Of a stretch of DNA of 64,000 nt, positions 46,059 to 57,752 are shown in pieces (position 1 is the first letter of the stretch; each line of letters opens with the position of its first letter). A model generated the notes under the pieces. That model saw nothing but the letters and a program-made list of their open reading frames with translations, searched no databases and was not told the DNA's origin. The DNA lies in NCBI GenBank assembly GCA_963682095.1, contig OY821757.1, positions 33,457,700 to 33,521,699 of the forward strand, given 5' to 3'. The position numbers and the translations under genes were made by a program. The stretch is from Potentilla sterilis (Eukaryota; Streptophyta; Magnoliopsida; Rosales; Rosaceae).

Positions 46059-47212
46059 ATGCCCATTCGTGGCCTTCAAACCCAGACCCCCTCTATGCCC
46101 ATGGCTGGAGGAACAGTAGATCCACCACCATCCTCCCCTCCATCCACCTCCACCACAGACTCGGCGGGTGAGTCCTTGCACGTCCAAGCCTCCATTGCCT
46201 CCCTCACTGCCCAGACTGCCGAGCTTCGCTCCTCAATGACCACACTCCAACAAAACTTCATTGACTCACAAGCTGCCCTTCACAACCACTTTACAGCCCA
46301 CATGGCCTCTATGCACAGCTCCCTCCTGTCGGCAATAAACCAAAACTCACCACCACCAAACGCCTTGTTCACACCACGTCCGGGTAATCCAAATTCTATG
46401 TGGGAAAGCATGGGTATGACTAACCCCTTCCCTACATGATTCAACCCTCCTCACTCTACTCCAACCCCCTCCACCACGTTCTCCACCGTCACCACCACAG
46501 AGCCTACCAACCCCACCCACCACCCACCACTCACAACCAAAACCACTTTCAGACCAACTTTCAACACCCCAATAACTTCAACCCAAACCAACGTTGCCAA
46601 CACAACGGCCATGATACCTTATTTTACAAACCCCCAAAAATCGACCGACCCAGATTTAATGGCGATGATGCTTTCGGTTGGTTAGCTATGGCTGAGCGTT
46701 ACATTCGAAATAATCGGATTTCGCTGCATAACAGGGTTCAAGCTATCTTAGCGCTCTTCGGGCCAGATCCCTCTGTTTGGATGAACTCGCTTGAGCAATG
46801 ACGACCCAACATCACCTGGGATAACTTTGTTGTGGCTTTTCTCGAGCATTTTGGCTCCGGTAACGTGTCGGACTTCAAGGCACAGTTATCTCACCTTCAG
46901 CAACGCTCGTCCGTTAACGAATTCTTTGCTGAATTCACAAAAATTTCTTGCAGAGCTCCGGACTGGACTGATGCCGATCTCTGGCCCATGTTTTGTGGTG
47001 GTTTGAAGCCAGAGCTACAGTACTATGTGCTCGCCATGGGTCCTCGTTCCCTCTCCCGCGCACATCAGCTGGCACGTCGATATGAGGCTAAGCTGAATGC
47101 TAAGCGAGCTATCGCCGGCCGTCCATCTCGGATTCCAATGTGGCAACCATCTCACCGATCCCCTAGTGGTCCCTCGTCCAACCACCCACCCCTAGTAATT
47201 GTGGCCATGGTC
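46059..47212 (+). pseudogene. Element E gag, broken
   Basis: The likely start is the ATG at 46059. A Pro/Thr/Ser-rich N-terminus with a possible coiled coil (about residues 40-90, ending in MWESMGM) stops at 46437-46439. The capsid continues in another frame with IDRPRFNGDDAFGWL and RYIRNN, then a TGA at 46799-46801, and in a third frame VAFLEHFGSGN to LKPELQYYVL. The zinc knuckle and protease are not found: after 47212 the sequence passes within about 200 bp to the start of reverse transcriptase, so there is probably a deletion. Confidence 0.82.
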
Positions 47213-47411
47213 AACAGACAACACAGTTACATTGGGCTTCATAGGGTGGCACTTTGCCGACAGGGTGATGGTCTTCTTTGTTGATGGCAACGGATACCTG
47301 CTACATGGGTGGAATTCCGGACAAAGTGTTAACCATGGTGAATTATTAGCCTTGGTGGAAGCGGAACAAAACAACCCCCTGTTTCTGCTATCCCAACCCA
47401 ACACTCTTTAA

Positions 47412-50175
47412 CCAGCCTGCTTGTATTGTTGACTTATTACGGGCTTATGAGGATTTGTTTCAAATACCCACTAGACTTCCACCAAAGCGGGCAATTGATC
47501 ACAAAATAAGCTTACTACCTAACACTGGGCCAATACGTGTTAGCCCGTATCGATACGCTCATTCGCAAAAAGAGGAGATTGAGACTCAAGTGTCTGAAAT
47601 GTTAAAAGCGGGCATCGTCCGACACAGTTCAAGCCCATATTCATCGCCGGTGCTCCTTGTTAAAAAGAAGGACAATACGTGGCGATTGTGTGTTGATTAC
47701 CGCCGTTTGAATGCGGTGACCATCAAAGACCGGTTTCCAATTCCCGTGGTAGATGAGCTTTTGGACGAGTTGCATGGTGCTAAATATTTTACAAAATTAG
47801 ACTTGCAGTCGGGGTACCATCAAATTCGTATGTGTGAGGAGGACATTGAGAAGACAGCCTTTCGTGCTCATGATGAACTTTATGAATTTTTGGTCATGGC
47901 ATTTGGACTCACAAATGCACCCTGCACCTTCCAAACACTCATGAACTATATCTTCAAGGTTCTCCTACGTAAGTGTATCCTTGTATTAGTCCCGATTTAC
48001 AAACTCATATTCAACATGTCAAAGCAGTTTTTGAAGCTTTCCAAATGTGTTTTTACGCAGCACAAAGTAGAGTATATTTGGGCCATGTGGTTAGTAGTGA
48101 GGGTGTGGATATGGATCCTCTTAAGGTCCAATGCATTGTGGATTGGCAAAAACCAACTACTGTTATGCAAATGCGTGCTTACTTAGGCTTAACGGGGTAC
48201 TACAGACGCTTTATCCGAAATTACGGCACCATCTCCGGGCCTCTCCATGCTATGTTACGCCGGGACAACTTTCAATGGTCACCGGAATCTGAGCAAGCCT
48301 TCCTCCAATTGAAAGAAGCAATTTCAATGGTCTTAGCACTACCAGACTTTTCCAAACCTTTTGTGATGGAAACCGACGCCAGCGGCGGCGAAATTGGGGC
48401 GGTCCTGACTCAATCAAAACATCCGGTGACATATCTGAGTAAGTCTCTTTCTCCTAAACATTGGGCTCAATCTACCTATGATAGAGAGATGTATGCGATT
48501 ATGTTTGCAATTGATAAATGACGTCCTTACCTGCTTGGGAATTCATTCACCATTCTTACCGATCACAAAACCTTGAACCATCTTATGGATCAACGAATTT
48601 CCACCCCTGCTCAGCATAAATGGGTTGCGAAATTGATGGGCTACAATTATACTATAGAGTACAAAGAAGGCAAATCTAATACAGTTCCTGACATTCTATC
48701 CCGCAAGCATGAGCTCCTTTCCATTCAAACTGCATCAGCCCCTATCTTTGATAGTATTCAGCAAATTGATGCTGCGTGTTTACGGGATCCAGAGGCTCAA
48801 CGTATAATGACCTTGTTGGCACAGCAGGGAGTTTACAAAAATTTTGAAGTCTAGAATGGGAGGTTGTTTCATAGAGGTAAAATATTTGTACCAGCCTCAT
48901 CTGATTGGCGCCCAAAAATACTCCATGAGTTTCATGGCACCCTCCAAGCAGGACACTCCGGCTATACGAGAACATTGTCTCGCTTAAAAAGGAATTTCTC
49001 TTGGCCAAGCATGAGACGAGATGTGAAACTCTATGTAGCTTCTTGTGATCATTACCAACGACAAAAATATGAGTCCATTCACCCTCCTAGCTTACTTCAG
49101 CCCCTGCCGATACCAGAGCACAATTGGGAGGACATTTCGATGGATTTCGTGGAGGGATTACCCACCTCTAATGGTTACAATGCTATCATGGTTGTTGTCG
49201 ATCGGCTTTCCAAGTTCACTCACTTTGTGCCAGTCTCTCACCCTTTCACAACAACAACCATTGCTGACATTTTCATGAGACACATATTTCGGCTTCATGG
49301 AATGCCAAAACGAATTGTGAGTGATCGAGACCCTGTTTTTCTGTCTAATTTTTGGCTTGCGTTCTTTAAACTTCAGGGAACAAGCTTATGCCACAGTTCA
49401 GCATACCACCCGCAGTCGTACAGGCAGTCTGAGGTGGTTAATCGTTCTCTAGAACAATACTTGCGTTGCTTTATCATGGATCGACCATCGTCTTGGCAGG
49501 ACCTCCTCCATTGGGCTGAATGGTGGAAGAACACCTCATACCATGCTTCCATCAAAATGACCCCTTTTCAGGCCTTGTATGGACACCCTCCTCCAACGGT
49601 CGAATCATATTTGCCCGGCACCACCAAGATTCATACTGTGGATAAGCAACTCCGTGATAGAGATGAGTTGCTTAATCATCTTCGTATTAATATGGCAAAC
49701 TCTCAGAACAGGATGAAGCAAATGACTGACAAAAAGCGCACAGAGAGAGAGTTTCAAGAGGGTGATTGGGTGTTTTTAAAGCTGCAGCCATATCGCCAAA
49801 AGTCTCTGCTCAAACGTCTCTCGAACAAGCTTGCACCACGGTATTTTGGCCCATTCCAAAATTCTGGAAAGAATTGGCAGTGTTGCTTATCGTTTGGAAC
49901 TCCCAGCCCATTCCCGCCTACACCCGGTTTTTCATGTGTCGTTGTTGAAAAAGCGCTTGGGTGTCGATATGCCGGTGTCTAGTACTCTGCCTCAATTTGA
50001 TGACAGGGAAAAGATTGTTTGGGAACCCCTTCGAGTTCTCGACATGGGGACGCGCACTCACCGCAAGAGGAAAATCACTACTTGGCTAGTTCAATGGAAG
50101 GGTATGCCAAAAGCTGATGCTACCTGGGAAGATGCAGCTGCTGTCATGGCTAAGCACCCTCGGCTTGGGACCTGA
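47412..50175 (+). pseudogene. Element E pol: RT, RNase H, integrase, chromodomain; dead
   Basis: Reverse transcriptase shows RLCVDYRRLNAVTIKD, KLDLQSGYHQIRM and MAFGLTNAPCTFQ. The catalytic FxDD segment is missing: a short deletion near 47980 joins the strand before it to SPDLQTHIQHV. RNase H (METDASGGEIGAVL) ends in a stop at 48519-48521. Integrase has HEFHGTLQAGHSG, but the second Cys of the zinc finger is Tyr (SCDHYQRQK); the core has SMDFVEGLP, SDRDPVFLS and the Glu in SEVVNRSLEQYL. A frameshift near 49860 precedes the C-terminal chromodomain (TTWLVQWKGMPKADATWED), which in intact elements binds histone marks and guides integration. Confidence 0.9.
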
Positions 50176-50434
50176 GGCCAGGTCCTATTTTAAGGGGGGA
50201 GGAGTTGTTGGGCACCCTAGCATCCATACCCATATTTACTCTTGACACCCTTTCGTGTTGAAGAGGCCAAGTGATGTAGGTTGCTGCCAGCTATTAGTTG
50301 TCCTCTAGCTAAGATGTTTTGCGAGACCTCTTGGTCCTATATATTGTATCGACTGCCTTTTTGGGTTAGCTATGAAATGAATATTATCTAAACTTTACAT
50401 TTCTGCATTTTCTTTTGTTGTTCCCAACAGAGAA

Positions 50435-50993
50435 TCCTTCCCAGATGAGCAGCTTTTTCGAATGGTGACACATGAACATTGGTATGCTGATATTGTGAAT
50501 TATTTAGTCACTAAGATTTTTCCTAGTATAGTTTCAAAGGCAACCAAGGCGAGGATCAAAAAGATTGCACGATACTACATTTGGGATGATTCATACCTTT
50601 GGAAGCATTGTAGTGATCAGATCATTCAACATTGTGTCCCACAAGAAGAACATTGTGTCTCTCATTTTGTCACAATGAGGCGTGTGGAGGTCATTTTGGA
50701 CTAAAGAGGACAGCTCTTAAGGTATTGGATTGTGTATTCTTTTGGCCTACAATTTTCAAGGATGCTTACATATTTTGTAAGACATGTGATAGGTGCCAAA
50801 AAACAGGTAATATTGGTCCAAAAGATCAAATGCCACTAAACCCTATTATTATTGTTGAAATATTTTATGTTTGGGGTATTGATTTTATAGGACCTTTTCC
50901 CTCATCCAAAGGCTTTCTTTATATCTTATTGGTCGTTGATTATGTCTCTAAATGGGTGGAGGCGAAAGCCACAAGGACTAATGATTCTAAAGT
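50435..50993 (+). pseudogene. Element C pol part 2: integrase N-terminal half
   Basis: Pol resumes after element E with FPDEQLFRMVTHEHWYADIV. A frame break near 50650-50690 separates VPQEEH from FCHNEACGGHFGLKRT; both zinc-finger His codons and CDRC are present. The first catalytic Asp is in GIDFIGPFPSSKG. It ends in KATRTND at the AAAGT target site of solo LTR G. Confidence 0.88.
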
Positions 50994-53900
50994 TGAGAGG
51001 ACCCGTCCCAAGATTTCCCTCTGAAATCCGAAACAGGTCTAAAATATAATCCATTATCCAACAAAAACATCTCTTTGCTCCCATACCTCAACCTCCCACC
51101 CACTGGGAACAAGGAATAACATAATTAAAATTTTAAATCAAGTAATATGCTCATCGTCGGCACACTCCCAATATTTTCATAATAAAATATCAGACTATGC
51201 TGAAATATCAAATAAACAAGTAATATTTTGTTTTATATTCAAAACAATGTACTTTTAAAATTGAATAACAATGTCTCACGACCAATCCCATTGGTCATAT
51301 AAAATCAAGCCGCACTGTTTCGGGAATTTATGAAATAACAGAAAGTCTCATAAGAGAAAGTATTCCCGAAACTCGAATAATATAAAATCATGACCAATCA
51401 CATTGGTCATATAATAAAATAGGGGAAAACGTCATTACCACCATTTAATATTAAGCCTCCCAGGCTGAGGGTCAGAGTCTCTCAGACTCTCTATAGCGTC
51501 TAAACCTCAATACAACCCTACGTCGACCACCGAGTGTGAATCTGACCTATATGGTCAAGTCGTCACCTCGCGTGGGATGAGGTTAATAAGCTAGCTAGCA
51601 ATAGCGTCCCACCCTAAACCTCTATACAACCCTACGTCGACCACCGAGTGTGAATCTGACCTATATGGTCAAGTCGCCACCTCGCGTGGGATGAGGTTAA
51701 TAAGCTAGCTAGTAATAAACATATATGGACCCTCATATGGTGAAAGTCCGAAAACAAAACCGAAAATACGTTTCCCCTTATATGCAATAAATCAGTACGG
51801 TCCCCGACCGTACATCTGAGGCTTATAAATATCATAAATATAATAATAGCCTCCAAAGATATACATATATACCGACATGCCCCACATGTCAGAAACTAAT
51901 ATCGAAAAATTGAAAAATATAACAATAACCTCGACATGTCTCACATGTCGTGAAATCACAATTAACGAAATCATAAAATTCCCGAAAATCTCATTTCCGG
52001 TCCTTTAATTAATAAGATAATCAAAATGTTCAAATATGATTTAACAAATCATACTATTTCTAAAAATATCATTTACGGGTAAAATTACGTAATATTTATA
52101 ATAGTGGAAAACATATACCCCAAATCCTTATTTTTCTTATATATTAAATGACCACATCGAAATCATATATGAATTATCGACCCTCGATAATTCATACTGT
52201 TGGTTGCATCACCTAACTAATATTATGTGCAAATTTGTGATGCTTCCTACTCCCAAGAATAGGAGGTCAAGTTTTAGTATAGGGGGAAAAAGTAAGAGTA
52301 TCGTACCCAAGGGATTGAGTAACTCTACCCTAACTAGATTACCGCGAAATGAAACCTAGAAAACACATGCATCTACCTTTTTACAATTCACAACCTTAGC
52401 TCTTTGGAAGCTAAAGGTCATGGGGATGGTTTTAACAAGTGGTAGTGAATCGGCTTTGTTGATTTTAGATAAATTAAAGCTAACATAAACATAAAACAAA
52501 CTAAACTAACAAGTGTTGAGACTAGATCAATGAGAGGAAAAGAGACTTATGCACAAATGTAACCCATAATTGATGTGAAAACATGGTTGACAAATATCCC
52601 CCTAGTGCTTTGGTTAAGCTACCAAGAAACTAACTAATCATGCAATTTAACAAAGTCTTTTGGAGCCAAGTTAAATCACACAACCTTAATCCCAATTATG
52701 TTACCTTATAACACAAGTGGGCTATGTACCACAAGCCTAACGCCCCCTTATAGCAATTAAACTCACGGCACAAGCATTAAGTTCATAGTAAGAAATCCAA
52801 GCAACTTAATACTTCCCGTAAGAAATACTAAGCCACCACCTAAAGGCTACTCATGCTCACGGATTCAAGAAGTTGTCAATTTCATGTTCCGATTAATTAC
52901 TTACCTAAACATGTTTTTTAGGTGACAAAGCTAGCTAACACATTTAGTAAGCATAAAGAGTAGGAACCCATAGATTCAAACATGCATCAATCATCAATAT
53001 AAGGAAATTGCATTGTTTGCTCATATCCACAACTCACACACATAGGCATATACATAAAAGCCTTACAAAAGTAATACATCAAGAAAGCAAGAGAAGGTGA
53101 GAAAGAACCACAATACCCATGAGCTTCCTAGATGTATACAAAGAGGGTGTGAAGCTTCAAAGTATAGTATTTTCGGTTTTCTCAAACCCAAAACACTATA
53201 CAAAATCCACATACACAAAGAAAAGATTAAGAACAAGGCTTCATGGATCTACCCACAAGTGTGATTGATCAAGGGGTGTAGAATCTTCGGTTTTGGTTAT
53301 CAACCAAAGATGCTACACCCCTCTCTCTACACAAGGGCTAAACTATTCTAACTAAACAAACTAAGAGATGAAGAACTATGAAAAATGGAGAGGAAATGAG
53401 GGGAGAGAGAGCTTCCATTCGTCCAAAATGGGAGAGGGGGTTATAAATAGGCCTAAAGTGGTGAATGGAGGGTGGAGATGCAAGAAAATGAAGGGCTAGA
53501 TGTTATGGACAAAGATGTAAGCACAAATTGTGGATCTAGTCTTTATAAAATGATCAAAAACCTCAAAGATATTTTGGTGGAGAAGGAAAAGGAAAGGGCA
53601 CTCTTGATATTTGGCCATAAGGACAAGGGGACAAGGTCAACATCAAAGGGACAAAGCCAAAGATGTCCCTTTCACTTGTCTTCTTCCCATTTGAATTTGA
53701 ATCAACAACTCTTCTTCCCTCCAATGCTCCTTCACTTGAATATCAGCCATCACCATCTTCCGACCGCCGGAGTTTGACCGGCATTCTGCCCGTTGACCGG
53801 TCAAATTCGTCTTTTAGTGTATTTTCCGGTTTTGCTCCTTTGGCTTCGATTCTTCACCCGATTTCTTCAATATGTGCTAAATCCACCATTTTGTCTCTTT

Positions 53901-55164
53901 TCCGATCCTTAGCTCATTTGCCTAGCATGAATAGGAAACGTTATAAGAAATAGATAAAACACAAAAGGATATAGCAAAAGAATAAGAATAAGGCAACAAT
54001 TACTAGGTAAATATTGACCTAACACATACCAAGCTCAGGATAATTAAGATACATTTTATTTCAGTAGAATATTCAGGCATGTATTTATTTATAATAAAAT
54101 CCATTCACTATATACCGATTTTTCATATCGTATTATATTAAATTCAACTCGTATTTAAGGTTAATACAGTGAGGTTTACTTACCTTCATTTACCAAAAAT
54201 GGTAAATATCCGTTCAGGATCGAGTCGGATAGCGGTAGGATTTCGTCTGATCGAATCGCTGAAGTTTCGAAATCGGGTCAAACTCAGGTCAACACCTGGT
54301 CAACGGTCAACTAACGGTCAACGTGGGCCGGATCAGTCAACGTTTTCCGGGTCGGGTCAAGGTGGGCCGGGTCGGGTCAACTCTGGGTCGAGCCGGGTCG
54401 GATCCGGGTCGAACAGTGGAAACGGGTCGGATGGGATTGATTTTCGATCCGCTCGATCGAGCGTCAATCAGCGAAAACCACCTCCACAGGGTGAAGCGCA
54501 CGGTCGAGACGAGCGGATTGATGTATGGCTCGAGCCCAGCGCCGCCTTCCTCCGCCCCGTACGGTGGCCGGAACCTTCCGATCGATGCAGCTCCTTGCAC
54601 AGACGCTCCCCCGGCCTGCGCCTTGGCTCGAACGGCAGAGGAGAGGAAACCCGGTCGAGCGGTGGGTGGCGCTTGCGCTGTGGCGGCCGGACGGCGGAGA
54701 TTGGAGCGAAAATCAATGATGAACAGTACCCGATCGGGAGAGGGGTGAATAGTAATTTGCTACAGTAAAAGTAAATTTCCGAAAATGGAAACTTCTCCCC
54801 CTTTCCCGAAAAATTTCTTCCTTTTTTAGTAATGTTTCCGAAACAGTAAATAATTTCAACATACCATAACTTCTTCATACGACGTTCGTTTAACGCGTGC
54901 CACGTGTCTACGAACTCGTGTCGTCGCAGTCTACAACTTTCGTAAAGGAAACTTTTCAAAAACTACAACGGATCATAAAGTCAACTTTCTCCCCTATTAA
55001 AACTTAAAACATTTTTCGAATTTTAATCTTCGAACATACTTCCGACATCGCGAGACAACTAAAATAAAAGCGTACAAAGTTTCCAATACTCGTAATTCAC
55101 GCTTCTAGTAATTACGAGAAATTTATATAATTAACACAATTAAAATCGGGTTCGGGATGTGACA
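50994..55164 (+). mobile_element. Solo LTR G (Ty3/gypsy type), with nested solo LTR F2
   Basis: It starts TGAGAGGACC and ends GGGATGTGACA, flanked by AAAGT (50989-50993 and 55165-55169), and splits the integrase frame of element C. Without F2 it is about 2,339 bp. It contains a twofold repeat of about 108 bp (about 51499-51606 and 51607-51716, with CCCTACGTCGACCACCGAG) and two palindromic units of GACCAAT...ATTGGTC (about 51279 and 51393). The ends resemble those of plant Tekay/Del chromovirus LTRs, but this assignment is from memory and uncertain. The plus orientation is assumed. The open frame at 54169-54768 is in a GC-rich part rich in GGGTCAA and has no recognisable domain. Confidence 0.85.
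52198..54024 (-). mobile_element. Solo LTR F2 (complete copy of family F)
   Basis: An 1,827-bp sequence from TGTTGGTTGC to GACCTAACA with target duplication CATAC on both sides (52193-52197 and 54025-54029). It has no internal region, so it is a solo LTR. The minus strand is proposed because downstream of TATTTATA (minus, about 53450) the sequence is C/T-rich like a leader, and because the GTATCGTACCCAAGGGATT motif lies about 100 bp from the end that would then be 3'. The family is unknown to me. Confidence 0.88.
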
Positions 55165-55169
55165 AAAGT

Positions 55170-55944
55170 TGTTGCAGATTTCTTGAGAACTAATATATTT
55201 TCCAGGTTTGGAGTACCACGTGTGCTTATAAACGATGGAGGTTCTCACTTTTGCAACAGAACTATAGACGCGTTACTCAAGAAGTATGGAGTCACTCATA
55301 AGGTTTCCACCCCATATCACCCTCAGACAAGTGGAATGGCAGAAGTTTCGAATAAGAAGATCAAGAAGATCTTGGAGAAAACCATTGGCCCAACAAGGAA
55401 GGATTGGAGCGACAGACTTGATGATGCTTTGTGGGCATATAGGACAGCCTACAAGACGCCTATAGGGATGTCTCCCTTTAGGCTTACCTACGGCAAAACA
55501 TGCCATCTCCAATTCGAACTTCAGCACAAGGCGTGGTGGGCGGTAAAGGAGTTCAACATGAACATAGATTCGGCAGGTTTGCACAGAAAATTGCAATTAA
55601 GCGAGCTTGAAGAAATAAGGAATGATGCATATGATGCCGCTTGGATTTACAAGAAAAAGACGAGGGTGTATCATGACAAACAACTAAGAGGGAAAATGTT
55701 CCAAATTAGTAAAAAAGTCTTGTTATTTTATTCTCGTCTTAAATTATTTCCTAGAAAATTGTGATCAGGTTGGGTTGGTTCTTATATTGTTACTAATGTG
55801 TTTGCTCATGGTGCTATTGAAATTCAAAGTATTGAAACAGGAAAGACGTTTAAGGTGAATGGGCATAGACTCAAACCTTACTACGAGCTTTTTGAGGAGC
55901 ACACCTTTGAGGAAATAGATCTAGAGGACGCACCAAGGTCCTAG
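55170..55944 (+). pseudogene. Element C pol part 3: integrase C-terminal half
   Basis: Integrase resumes with VVADFLRTNIFSRFGVP, the second catalytic Asp in INDGGSHF and the Glu region SNKKIKKILE (here the position normally held by the Glu of NREIK reads Lys). The frame is continuous through AGLHRKLQLSELEE, where Athila-1 is frameshifted. A TGA at 55762-55764 interrupts it in the KLRSRW segment. The tail, ending HRLKPYYELFEEHT, stops with TAG at 55942-55944. Confidence 0.88.
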
Positions 55945-57738
55945 TGTGCATGGAGAAGAGTCTAGACTAAAGGACTATAAACAATTAAGCGCTGCATGGG
56001 AGACAACCCATTTCAACCAAAATTGTGAAGGAGCCCTAAACTCTTTTTGGTTGAATTGTATATGTGTGAGACATTGTGGAATAATCAAATGCTTAGAAAT
56101 TACAATATTATTTATAATTTACATTGAGGACAATGTAATTTTCTAAGTGTGGGGTAGAGATACATGTTTCCATGATTGTTTTTGTTTATTTTGTTTGAGT
56201 CATACAATGAAAATCGAAAAAAGTCATAAAAAATTCAAATTTTCGTTGCTTTTTAGAGTTAGATTGAGTCTTAGAGGCCCCTAAAAAGTCTATGATGATT
56301 ATATCTTTGAATGCATAGATGATTGTTTTGCATAATCATAAAAAATTAATTATGAGTTTCATGGATATTGTGATTGGTATGAACATGTGAGATTATGATT
56401 GACATATGATAAAGCGTGCATGTTTGAGTTAAATTGTTTTCACAATATCCTATGTGAGCTTTTGTGCCAAAATACTTTCTTCTTGTGCGATAAATATAAT
56501 AAACATGGCAGAAATTATGAAAACTTCATCATGCTTTGAATATTCAATGATTATGTGTCATAGCTTTTAATGAACTCTAGAATGCTAGAACTTGCGTTTG
56601 ATGATTTTTGAGACTATTATTCATGACTATGCCTTGATTTCAAAAGTGATTGAAAAGATCTTATTAGGATTACCACTAAACCCAAACAAAACATATGTCA
56701 AATTTGTGCCCGTCGTGGGACTCCTTAGTCTTAACTCCTTTGAGCTTACATTGAGCCTTTCTTTCATTACCTTATACACATACCATTTGTTTAGAATAGT
56801 TATATATGTACCTTTGTTCTCAAGACTTGGTAAAGCTTGATTGTAATATGGAATTGTGATGTATGTGAAGTGATGTTGTGAAGTAAGTGTGGGGTGAACT
56901 TAGCAATGTTTATAAAAAAATTTATTAATACCGTGCCTAAAGAAAAGAAAAACAAATCGGACAAAAAAATAAAAGATAAAATTGTTGAGTCCGAAAAAAA
57001 AAACAAAAGAGGACGCACGGTTTCAAGTTGAAAAAAATTGCTAAGTTGTTGTGAAGGTTGTTTGTAAATTGAAGGTCTTGCATTGTATATTTGACGTTTG
57101 TTCGATTTCATTATGTTTTTGAAAAGAATGAAGAATGTGCCCAACAAGTTGAAACTTGGCCCTTGGAGTGAGGTCATAAGGAGAATTGGGCTTTGCTAAG
57201 TCTTAGTGACATTTTTTATCACCACATTCTAAAAATGAGAATACCTTATGCCGAACCCCATTATATTCCCCTTAAAGATTTTCTCATGGTTCTTAAAATA
57301 GGTGAATTTTGTATGTGGAGATTATCTCAAGAGTTAAGCTTATGGTTTTGGTACATTTGTGTATATAGTCGTTATATGAAGTTTATCTTGACAATATTAT
57401 TCACAAAGTGCTTTTATTTGATGAAATATGCAAGCTATTTGTTGTCTTACAATCTATTCTTTTGCATATACTTTGAGTGAATATTGTCATATCATGAGTG
57501 AAAAGAAGAGAGTATGCCTAGTAAGGAGGATTGAATTAACTTGATATGCTTACATGCTTATTTTCTCACTTCTTACGTATTCATACCATAAAACATTTCT
57601 ATGACGCTTGGGATTATTGTGCTTACATTTGAATGTTTAAACTTGAAAGCTATGTGTTTAAAAGATTCTGAGACAATCATTTAGGGGCAATTGTAATAGA
57701 TTCTTTTGTTTTATTTTGCTAAGGGACTAGCAAAACCT
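55945..57738 (+). other. Element C 3' internal region, noncoding
   Basis: This is the counterpart of 9736-11556 in Athila-1. It holds two extra purine tracts, TAAGTGTGGGGTAGA (56147-56161) and TAAGTGTGGGGTGAA (56885-56899). No env-like gene was found; the frames of 80-125 codons are AT-rich chance frames. Confidence 0.7.
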
Positions 57739-57752
57739 AAGTGTGGGGTAGT
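57713..57752 (+). promoter_or_regulatory. Element C hairpin and polypurine tract
   Basis: TTTTGCTA and TAGCAAAA form an inverted repeat around a six-base loop, directly followed by TAAGTGTGGGGTAGT (57738-57752) and the 3' LTR start TGATAAG. This is the same layout as in Athila-1, A and B. Confidence 0.75.

Larger units (their letters stand above)
45813..50429 (+). mobile_element. Element E: Reina-like chromovirus (Ty3/gypsy)
   Basis: The element is 4,617 bp, with LTRs of 225 bp (45813-46037) and 224 bp (50206-50429), both TGTTGGGC to TCCCAACA, and target duplication GAGAA on both sides. The primer site TGGTATCCAGAGC follows at 46039, close to tRNA-Met. A chromodomain at the pol end, short LTRs and small size fit the Reina group. 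The LTRs differ at about five positions by eye (about 2%), so E is older than Athila-1. The purine tract TAAGGGGGGAGGAG precedes the 3' LTR. Confidence 0.93.

Noticed and set aside
54169..54768. 199-codon frame in solo LTR G
   Set aside because: It lies in a GC-rich LTR stretch with repeats of GGGTCAA and overlapping frames on both strands; no domain.
56800..57177. 125-codon frame opposite element C's 3' region as an antisense env-like gene
   Set aside because: AT-rich, Phe/Ser-rich translation of noncoding DNA; the equivalent frame is not kept in Athila-1.
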